In this document: one piece after another, positions 17,822-25,319 of the stretch
How the letters are laid out: each line of letters begins with the position of its first letter
Numbering within the stretch: the stretch's first letter is position 1
Origin: Pseudomonas fildesensis
Lineage (GTDB): Bacteria; Pseudomonadota; Gammaproteobacteria; Pseudomonadales; Pseudomonadaceae
NCBI RefSeq assembly: GCF_001050345.1
Contig: NZ_LFMW01000006.1
Coordinates: forward strand, 62,001-126,000
Reading direction: 5' to 3'
DNA: 64,000 nucleotides
The notes under the pieces: generated by a model
What the model was told of the DNA's origin: nothing
The model's database searches: none
The model's input: only the letters and a program-made list of their open reading frames with translations
Program-made: the position numbers and the translations under genes

Positions 17822-19156
17822 ATGTCCTGGAACAATCGCGTGGTCTGGTCGGAAGGCATGTTCATCGGAACGCAGCACTTCCAGCAGCATGACCGTTACC
17901 TGGAAAACCTGATCGACGCCCGCAGCCGCCCGTTGTCCGCCGGCGCCTGGGGCTTTTCCGAGTTGCTGATCGACCAGGGCCTGCTGGCCCAGGGCAAGCT
18001 GGCGATCGTGTCGGCGCGCGGCCTGTTGCCCGACGGCACGCCGTTCAATATCCCCCAGGATGACCTGGCGCCGAGCCCGCTGAACATCGACGACAACCTG
18101 CGCGACGGCCTGGTGTACCTGGCCTTGCCGCTCAAGCGCGCTGGCGCCCGCGACACCGTCGACGACGGCGAAGACCTTGGCGCCGCGCGTTATGTAAGCC
18201 AGGTACGCGAAGTGCGCGACGACAACGCGCCGTTCGAAAACCGCGCGCCGGTCGCCGTGGGTTCGCGGGCGCTGCGCCTGCTGACAGCGCAGGACGGCAT
18301 CAGCGATTACGCCGCCATCGGCCTGGTGCGCATCAAGGAAAAACGCGCCGACCGCGCGCTGGTGCTTGACGACACCTACATCCCACCCGTTTTAGACGTG
18401 GCCGCGAGCAAACCGCTGACGGCCTTTCGCAGCGAACTGCTCGGCCTGCTGCACCAGCGCGGCGAAGCCCTGGCCGGCCGCGTGGTGGCCTCGGGCGCCG
18501 GTGGCGCGTCGGAGATTGCCGATTTCATGCTGCTGCAACTGGTCAATCGCGCCCAGCCGTTGATCCAGCATTTCAGCCAGTTGAGCCCGCTGCACCCGGA
18601 GCGCTTCTTCAGCGAACTGGTAAGCCTGGCCGGTGAGTTTTCGACCTTCTCCACCTCGGGCCGACGCCCCCAGGAATACCCGCAATACCAGCACGACGAC
18701 CTGGTCCTGAGCTTCGCTCCGGTGATGCAGGCGCTGCGTGAAGCGCTGTCGATGCTGATCGACAGCAAAGCCACGCCGATCCCGATTGTCGAGAAAGCCT
18801 ATGGCGTTCACGTGGCCATGTTGGCCGACAAGACCCTGCTCGACAGCGCCAGTTTCATCCTCGTGGTGCGTGCCGATGTGCCCGGCGAAACCCTGCGCGC
18901 GCGCTTCGGCCAGCAGAGCAAGGTCGGCTCGGTGGAGCACATCCGCGACATGGTCAACCTGCAACTGCCGGGCATCAGCCTGCTGCCGCTGCCAGTGGCG
19001 CCTCGCCAGATTCCCTACCACGCAGGCTCCACCTATTACGAACTGGACCGGGGCAGCGAGCACTGGCAGCAGCTGAGCAATTCCGGCGGTTTTGCCTTCC
19101 ACATCGCCGGGCAGTTCCCGGGCTTGAACCTGGCCTTCTGGGCGATCCGAGGATAA
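17822..19156 (+). CDS. tssK: T6SS baseplate-membrane connector TssK
   Basis: A 444-residue TssK (VasE/ImpJ) protein starting MSWNNRVVWSEGMFIGTQHFQ, with QHFQQHDRYLE characteristic of the family's shoulder domain. The trimeric protein links the baseplate to the cytoplasmic parts of TssL and TssM. Length and order (tssJ-tssK-tssL) match the H1-type cluster. No unusual feature is visible. Confidence 0.96.
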   Translation: MSWNNRVVWSEGMFIGTQHFQQHDRYLENLIDARSRPLSAGAWGFSELLIDQGLLAQGKLAIVSARGLLPDGTPFNIPQDDLAPSPLNIDDNLRDGLVYLALPLKRAGARDTVDDGEDLGAARYVSQVREVRDDNAPFENRAPVAVGSRALRLLTAQDGISDYAAIGLVRIKEKRADRALVLDDTYIPPVLDVAASKPLTAFRSELLGLLHQRGEALAGRVVASGAGGASEIADFMLLQLVNRAQPLIQHFSQLSPLHPERFFSELVSLAGEFSTFSTSGRRPQEYPQYQHDDLVLSFAPVMQALREALSMLIDSKATPIPIVEKAYGVHVAMLADKTLLDSASFILVVRADVPGETLRARFGQQSKVGSVEHIRDMVNLQLPGISLLPLPVAPRQIPYHAGSTYYELDRGSEHWQQLSNSGGFAFHIAGQFPGLNLAFWAIRG

Positions 19157-19162
19157 TCCGCG

Positions 19163-20452
19163 ATGCACCCCAATGATGATGACCGCACCCAGTTCATGCC
19201 GCGACCAGGCGGCCGAGAGCCTGCGCCTGCGCGTGCCGAACCGGCACCGCTGTCGATGCCTGCCGCGCCGATCCTCACCGGCAAAAGCCAGGGCCTGAAC
19301 CCGCTGGAAAGCGCCGCCGGACCGCTGTTGGCGCTGTTGACGCGCCTGCGCAACACCATTGCCCATCCGGCGCCGGCCAGCCTGCGCGCGCAGTTGCTGG
19401 CCTACCTGCGCCAGTTCGAAGAGCGCGCCGAAGCCGCCGGTGTGGCGCGCAACGAAGTGCTGCTGGCGCGTTACGCGCTGTGCACCGCTCTTGATGAAGC
19501 CGTGTTGAGCACGCCGTGGGGCAGCACCAGCGACTGGGGCAAGCAGAGCCTGTTGATCACCGTGCACAACGAAGCCTGGGGCGGCGAAAAAGTCTTCCAG
19601 TTGCTCGACCACTGCCTGCAAAGCCCACGGGAGCGCCTGTACCTGCTGGAGCTGTTTTACCTGTGCATGTGCCTGGGTTTTGAAGGCCGCTACCGCGTGA
19701 TGAATGACGGTCGCAGTCAGTTGGAAGCGTTACGTGAACGTACCGCTGCGGCAATTCGCAGTGCCCGTGGCGAGCACGAGCGTGAGCTGTCGCCGCACTG
19801 GCGCGGCGTGACCGTGGCGCGTGATCGCCTGGCGCAGTTCATGCCGCCGTGGATCGCCGTGGCCATTGGCCTGGCGCTGCTGTTGGCGTTGCTGTTTGGC
19901 CTGCGCATGAAGCTGGCCTCGGACGCCGAACCGGTGTTCAAGAATATCCATGCCTTGGGTGAGATCCCGGTGCAGGCCATCGACCGTCCGGTGGCGCAGC
20001 CCAAAGTCATCGAGCGGCCGCGCCTGGCGGGCTTCCTGGTGGAAGACATCAAGGCCGGCCGTGTTGCCGTTGAAGACAAGGTCGACCGGTCCGTCGTGAC
20101 CATTCGCGGTGATGAACTGTTTGCGTCCGCCAGCTCCAGCATCGTCGATGACTACCAGCCACTGATGCTGCGCATCGCCGATGCTATCCGCAAGGTCAAG
20201 GGCCAGGTGCGCGTCACCGGGCACAGCGACAACCGCCCGATTGCCACGCTGCGTTTCCCGTCCAATTGGGCCTTGTCCGAGGCGCGGGCCAAGTCGGTGC
20301 TGGAGATTCTGGCGGCCAAGACCGGCCAGGCCGACCGCTTCAGCGCTGAGGGCAGAAGCGACACCACGCCGGTGGCCACCAACGCCACCGCAGAAGGCCG
20401 TGCCCGCAATCGTCGGGTTGAAATCACCGTATTGGCGGAGGGCGTCGAGTGA
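19163..20452 (+). CDS. tssL: T6SS membrane protein TssL with OmpA-like domain
   Basis: A 429-residue inner-membrane protein. The cytoplasmic DotU domain (about 45-215) includes YALCTALDEAVLSTPWG. One transmembrane helix lies near 230-250 (WIAVAIGLALLLALLFGL). A periplasmic OmpA-like peptidoglycan-binding domain (about 310-429) carries VTGHSDNRPI and NWALSEARAKSV. This extended TssL anchors the secretion complex to the cell wall itself, so no separate TagL is needed. Its stop overlaps the GTG start of tssM (GTGA). Confidence 0.96.
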   Translation: MHPNDDDRTQFMPRPGGREPAPARAEPAPLSMPAAPILTGKSQGLNPLESAAGPLLALLTRLRNTIAHPAPASLRAQLLAYLRQFEERAEAAGVARNEVLLARYALCTALDEAVLSTPWGSTSDWGKQSLLITVHNEAWGGEKVFQLLDHCLQSPRERLYLLELFYLCMCLGFEGRYRVMNDGRSQLEALRERTAAAIRSARGEHERELSPHWRGVTVARDRLAQFMPPWIAVAIGLALLLALLFGLRMKLASDAEPVFKNIHALGEIPVQAIDRPVAQPKVIERPRLAGFLVEDIKAGRVAVEDKVDRSVVTIRGDELFASASSSIVDDYQPLMLRIADAIRKVKGQVRVTGHSDNRPIATLRFPSNWALSEARAKSVLEILAAKTGQADRFSAEGRSDTTPVATNATAEGRARNRRVEITVLAEGVE

Positions 20453-23400
20453 AGGCGTTTTTCAGTTTTATGATTCGCTGGGTGATCCCCGTGCTGGGCC
20501 TGATCGCCCTGAGCCTGATCATCTGGTTTGTCGGGCCTTTGCTCGACGTGCTGGTGCCGGAAGGGCGCCGTTGGGCGCTGATCATCCTGGTGTTCGCGGT
20601 GTGGCTCGCCTACCGCGTGTTCCGCATTATCCAGGCGCGGCGACAGGCCGCCGAAGTCATGCGCAGCCTGGCGGCACAAACCCCGGCCGACCCCAACAAC
20701 GTGGCCACTGCCGAAGAGTTGTCGACCCTGCGCCAACGCATGGACGAAGCGCTTGCGCTGCTGAAAAAAGCCAAGCTGGGCGGTGATGAACGCCGCAACC
20801 TCTACGAGCTGCCGTGGTACGTGATCATCGGCCCTCCGGGCTCGGGCAAGACCACTGCGCTGGTCAATTCCGGGCTGCACTTTCCGCTGGCGGCTCAGTT
20901 GGGCGCCGGCGCGGTGCGTGGCGTGGGCGGTACGCGCAACTGCGATTGGTGGTTTACCGATCAGGCAGTTTTGCTCGACACCGCTGGCCGTTACACCACC
21001 CAGGACAGCAACTCCACGGTGGACAAAGCCGCCTGGCTGGGCTTCCTCGACCTGCTGAAAAAACAACGCTCGCGCCGTCCGATTGATGGTGCCTTCATCG
21101 CCATCAGCCTGTCGGATTTACTGCTGGGCAGCGATGCCGAACGCGCCGCCCATGCGGCCGCCATCCGCCTGCGCATCCAGGAGCTGTACACCCAACTGGG
21201 CGTGCGTTTCCCGATCTACCTGATGCTGACCAAGCTCGACCTGGTGCCGGGCTTCATGGAGTTCTTCGACAACCTGAGCAAGGAAGACCGCGCCCAGGTG
21301 TGGGGCATGACCTTTGCCCTGGACGACGGCAAAAACAGCGACAGCCCGCTGGCGCACCTGCAAAGCGAATTCGCCGGCCTGGAACAACGCCTCAACGAAC
21401 GCCTGGTGGAGCGCCTGCAACAGGAGCGCGACCCGGCGCGGCGCGACCTGATCTACGGCTTCGCGCAGCAGTTCGGCGCATTGAAGGATTGCCTGCAAAG
21501 CTTCCTCGAAGGCGTGTTCAAGCCCAACGCCTTTGAAGAGCGCGTGTTGCTGCGCGGTGTGTACTTCACCAGCGGCACCCAGGAAGGCAGCCCGATTGAT
21601 CGCTTGATCGGCGCCATGGCCCAGAGCATGAACCTGGACCGCCAGCACCTGGCGCGCCAGAGCGGCACCGGGCGCAGTTACTTCATCGAAAAACTGTTCA
21701 CCGCTGTGGCTTTTGCCGAGCGTGGGCTGGTGGGTGTGAACCCGAAGGTTGAGCGTCGCCGTAAATGGCTTGCTCGCGGCGTATTGGCTGCCACCGTGGC
21801 CCTGGTGGTCGTGGTCAGCAGCCTGTGGTGGGTGAGTTATCGCGCCAACCAGGCGTATATCGCCCAGGTCGACCAAAAGGTTGCGCCACTGGGCCAGACT
21901 GTACAAAACCTGAGCCCGGCGCAGCGTGAAGTGCTCGCCGTGCTGCCGTTGCTCAACGCCGTGAAGAACCTGGCGGGTGATTCGCCCAGTTGGTCCGAGG
22001 GCCTGGGCTTGTACCAGGGCGATATGCTCGAAGCCGAGTCTGCCAGCGTCTATCGCAAGCTGTTGATCGCTGTATTCGCGCCACGCCTGGTGACGCGCAT
22101 CGAAGAGCAACTGCACGGCGGCGGTAATTCCGACTTCCTTTACGAAGGTCTCAAGGCTTACCTGATGCTGGCCGATGCCGAGCATTACGACCCGGACTTC
22201 ATCAAGGCCTGGATCGCCCTCGATTGGGACCGTAACCTGCCACGCGACCTCCCGGCCGATCAGCGCCAGGCGTTGACCGGGCACTTGCAGGCGCTGTTCG
22301 AACGCCATCCGCCGAACGCGCGCCTCGACCCGCGCTTGATCGATGACCTGCGTCGCCAGCTGCAACAACTGCCGGTGGCCCAGCGCGTGTACGACCGCGT
22401 CAAGCGCCAGAAACTGCCTGAAGGCATCCCTGACTTTCGCCTCAACGAAGCCGCTGGCCGTGACGCCGCTCTGGTGTTCAGCCGCAAGAGTGGCAAGCCG
22501 TTGGGTGAGCCGTTGAGTGGGTTTTTCACCGCCAAGGGTTATCGCCAGGCGTTCCTTCTGAGCAGCCTGAACCAGACCGGCACCCTCGCTGAAGAGCAAT
22601 GGGTATTGGGCCATGAACAGGCCGATCAACAGAACGTGGTAAGCCTGGCCGCCGATGTGCGCCGCCAGTATTTCCAGGACTACCAGCGTCAGTGGGACGC
22701 CTTGCTCGCCGACATCGACTTTGTGCCAATCACCAGTGTGGCCCAGGCCGCCGACGTGCTGCGGGTGATTTCCGGCCCGACTTCGCCGCTGAAAAAGCTG
22801 CTGGTGGCGGTGGCCAAGGAAACCGATCTGCAAGCTGAAGAACGCCAATTGGCCGCCAAGGGCGTGCCGGTGGAAGGCGGTGTCGACAAACTCAAGGAGC
22901 GCCTCGGCAGCCTGCTCGGTCAGGAGCAACCGACCGCCAATGCTCCGCAAGCAGCGGACGATCCGGTGACCGCGCACTTTGCCGAACTCAACAGCATCGT
23001 CAGCAAGAACGAAGGCGAACCAGCGGCCATCGACGGCCTGCTGGCCGACATGAACGCGCTGTATGTGCAGGTCAGCGCCATGGTCGGCGCCAGTGGTGAT
23101 GCCTTGCTCGGCGAGGCAAAGAACCAGGCAGCGGCTGCGGCCACGCGGGTCAGCCTGAATGCCGAACGCCAGCCGCCGCTGGTGCAGGGCATGGTCAAGT
23201 CGGTGGTCAATTCCACCACCAACAGCATGATGGGCGGGGTGCGCAACCAGCTGAACGCGGCCTGGGTCAGCGAAGTGGTCAACGTGTACCGCCAGTCCCT
23301 GGCCGGGCGTTACCCGATGTCGCCCGGCAGTTCGCGGGACGCCACCCTGGATGACTTCGGTCAGTTCTTCGGTGTGGGCGGGGTGATGGACAACTATTTC

Positions 23401-23949
23401 CGCAAATACCTGCAGCCTTATGTCGATACGTCCGCACAGACCTGGCGCTGGCAGCCGGGCGCCGCGCAGAAGCTCGGGATTGGCCCTGGCGTGCTGCAAA
23501 CCTTCCAGCGCGCGGCGGCTATTCGTGACGCGTTCTTTAGATCGGGGGGCACGCAGCCGATCGTGCGTTTCGAACTCAAGCCGGTGTCGATGGACCCGAC
23601 CATCACCCAGTTCCTGCTCGACCTCGACGGCCAGCAATTGAGCTACGACCACGGCCCGAGCCGCCCGGTGGCGATGCAATGGCCGAACCCTGGCAGCATT
23701 GGCGTGGTGCGTATTTCGATCATGCCGCCATCGGCCAGCGGGCGTTCCGGCGTGACCCTGGAAGGCCCGTGGGCCTGGTTCCGCCTGCTGGAACAATCGG
23801 ACCTCACGGCGGGTAACTCGCCGGATCGCTTCAACCTGCGCCTGCGGGTCGACGGCGCGAGCATCGCCTATGAGCTACGCGCCAACAGTGCCTTCAACCC
23901 GTTCAAGAGCCGCGTGCTCAGTGGCTTCAGCCTGCCGGAGCGGCTATGA
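20449..23949 (+). CDS. tssM: T6SS inner-membrane protein TssM (IcmF)
   Basis: A 1166-residue IcmF-family protein forming the trans-periplasmic channel with TssL and TssJ. Two N-terminal transmembrane helices (about 5-25 and 45-65) are followed by a cytoplasmic NTPase-like domain with Walker A GPPGSGKTTAL (near 128). A third helix (about 444-465, ending SSLWWVSY) leads to the large periplasmic part. The Walker A motif is intact. It starts with GTG inside the end of tssL and overlaps tagF by 4 bases (ATGA). Confidence 0.97.
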   Translation: MKAFFSFMIRWVIPVLGLIALSLIIWFVGPLLDVLVPEGRRWALIILVFAVWLAYRVFRIIQARRQAAEVMRSLAAQTPADPNNVATAEELSTLRQRMDEALALLKKAKLGGDERRNLYELPWYVIIGPPGSGKTTALVNSGLHFPLAAQLGAGAVRGVGGTRNCDWWFTDQAVLLDTAGRYTTQDSNSTVDKAAWLGFLDLLKKQRSRRPIDGAFIAISLSDLLLGSDAERAAHAAAIRLRIQELYTQLGVRFPIYLMLTKLDLVPGFMEFFDNLSKEDRAQVWGMTFALDDGKNSDSPLAHLQSEFAGLEQRLNERLVERLQQERDPARRDLIYGFAQQFGALKDCLQSFLEGVFKPNAFEERVLLRGVYFTSGTQEGSPIDRLIGAMAQSMNLDRQHLARQSGTGRSYFIEKLFTAVAFAERGLVGVNPKVERRRKWLARGVLAATVALVVVVSSLWWVSYRANQAYIAQVDQKVAPLGQTVQNLSPAQREVLAVLPLLNAVKNLAGDSPSWSEGLGLYQGDMLEAESASVYRKLLIAVFAPRLVTRIEEQLHGGGNSDFLYEGLKAYLMLADAEHYDPDFIKAWIALDWDRNLPRDLPADQRQALTGHLQALFERHPPNARLDPRLIDDLRRQLQQLPVAQRVYDRVKRQKLPEGIPDFRLNEAAGRDAALVFSRKSGKPLGEPLSGFFTAKGYRQAFLLSSLNQTGTLAEEQWVLGHEQADQQNVVSLAADVRRQYFQDYQRQWDALLADIDFVPITSVAQAADVLRVISGPTSPLKKLLVAVAKETDLQAEERQLAAKGVPVEGGVDKLKERLGSLLGQEQPTANAPQAADDPVTAHFAELNSIVSKNEGEPAAIDGLLADMNALYVQVSAMVGASGDALLGEAKNQAAAAATRVSLNAERQPPLVQGMVKSVVNSTTNSMMGGVRNQLNAAWVSEVVNVYRQSLAGRYPMSPGSSRDATLDDFGQFFGVGGVMDNYFRKYLQPYVDTSAQTWRWQPGAAQKLGIGPGVLQTFQRAAAIRDAFFRSGGTQPIVRFELKPVSMDPTITQFLLDLDGQQLSYDHGPSRPVAMQWPNPGSIGVVRISIMPPSASGRSGVTLEGPWAWFRLLEQSDLTAGNSPDRFNLRLRVDGASIAYELRANSAFNPFKSRVLSGFSLPERL

Positions 23950-24599
23950 CGACGCTGGGTTTCTACGGCAAGTTGGCCAGCCGCGGTGATTTTGTCAGCC
24001 GCGCCTTGCCCCAGAGTTTTGTTGGCCCGTGGGACAGCTGGCTGGCGGCGGGTTTGCTTGCCAGTCAACACCGCCTCGGCGCCGATTGGCTCAACGTATA
24101 CCTGGTCAGCCCGCTGTGGCGCTTTGTGCTGGCGCCGGGTGTGTGCGGGCCGGACGCGGCGGCGGGCGTGGTGATGCCGAGCATTGATCGGGTTGGGCGG
24201 TACTTCCCGCTGGCGGTGGTCAGCTTGCTCGATCACGACACCAATCCCGCCTCCCTGGTGGGCGGGCCGGACAGCTGGTTCGAGCAGGCCGAAGAGCTGT
24301 TGCTCAGCACTCTGGATGCCCGCGCCAGCTTTGAAGATTTCAACGATGGCCTCGACGCCCTGGGCTTGCCGGCGACTGAACCGCGTGCGGTGGACAGCCG
24401 TTTCGCCGGCCTGCAGCGCGTGGCGGCCAGCGTGCCCCATCAGCGTATGGCCGCACTCGCCGAACAGGCCTGCGACGGCGCAAGTCTTTGGTGGGGCCGT
24501 GGCTCGCAGACGATTTCCCCTGGTTTATTGCGGTGTCAGGGCTTGCCTGCCGCTGGCGATTTTGCGCAGTTTTTGCTCGGACAAGAAGGTGTGGTGTAG
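23946..24599 (+). CDS. tagF: T6SS post-translational repressor TagF
   Basis: A 217-residue protein of the TagF/SciT family, with GFYGKLASRGDFVSRALPQ at the N-terminus and GPWDSWLAAGL nearby. In P. aeruginosa TagF holds the system off, acting on Fha independently of phosphorylation. Its gene sits between tssM and the phosphatase gene in the same order as in the H1 cluster. It overlaps tssM by 4 bases and abuts pppA. Confidence 0.93.
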   Translation: MTTLGFYGKLASRGDFVSRALPQSFVGPWDSWLAAGLLASQHRLGADWLNVYLVSPLWRFVLAPGVCGPDAAAGVVMPSIDRVGRYFPLAVVSLLDHDTNPASLVGGPDSWFEQAEELLLSTLDARASFEDFNDGLDALGLPATEPRAVDSRFAGLQRVAASVPHQRMAALAEQACDGASLWWGRGSQTISPGLLRCQGLPAAGDFAQFLLGQEGVV

Positions 24600-25319
24600 A
24601 TGGGGTCGACGTACAAATCCGCGAGCAAAAGTCATGTGGGCATGGTTCGCCAGGTCAACGAAGACGCCTGCCTGGACCTGCCGGAAAACCGCCTGTGGGT
24701 GGTGGCCGACGGTATGGGCGGGCATGCGGCGGGGGATTACGTCAGCAGCCTGATCGTCGACAGCCTGCGCAGTGTGCCCGTGGGCCGTTCCCTCGACGAG
24801 TACGCGGCGGCCCTGCGCAACGACCTGAGCCGTATCAACGCCGCCGTGCGTGAAGAAACCGCCAACCGTGGTGTGACCATGATGGGCAGCACCGTGGTGG
24901 TGCTCGCCGCCCGAGGTTTGCGCGGCGTGTGCCTGTGGGCCGGCGACAGTCGCCTGTACCGCCTGCGCGATGGCGTGCTCGAAGGCATTTCCCGCGACCA
25001 CAGCTACGTACAGGACCTGCAGGACAGCGGCCTGCTCAGCGAAGCCGAAGCGCGCGTGCACCCGCGCGCCAATATCGTCACCCGCGCGATTGGCGTGGAA
25101 GCGCAACTTGAGTTGGCAGTCGTCGACCTGCTGATCGCCCCCGGTGACAGCTACCTGCTGTGCAGCGATGGCTTGAACAAAACCGTCGAAGACCATGAGA
25201 TCCGCGAAGTGCTCAGTCACAACGCGCCGGATGAAATCGTGCGTAGCCTGGTGCACCTGGGGCTTAACCGGGGCGCGCCGGACAACATCACCGCCATCGT
25301 CGTGAAGGTATCGCCATGA
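24600..25319 (+). CDS. pppA: PP2C-type phosphatase PppA
   Basis: A 239-residue PPM/PP2C serine/threonine phosphatase. Metal-binding motifs are visible: NEDA near 20, VADGMGGHAAGD (36-47), GDSRLYRLRDG and CSDGLN. In H1-type T6SS it dephosphorylates Fha and switches the apparatus off. The ATG follows the tagF stop directly, and the gene overlaps ppkA by 4 bases, so phosphatase and kinase are produced together. Confidence 0.96.
   Translation: MGSTYKSASKSHVGMVRQVNEDACLDLPENRLWVVADGMGGHAAGDYVSSLIVDSLRSVPVGRSLDEYAAALRNDLSRINAAVREETANRGVTMMGSTVVVLAARGLRGVCLWAGDSRLYRLRDGVLEGISRDHSYVQDLQDSGLLSEAEARVHPRANIVTRAIGVEAQLELAVVDLLIAPGDSYLLCSDGLNKTVEDHEIREVLSHNAPDEIVRSLVHLGLNRGAPDNITAIVVKVSP

Noticed and set aside
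21118-23796. Long minus-strand open frame opposite tssM
   Set aside because: It is antisense to tssM, with compositional bias and no domain.
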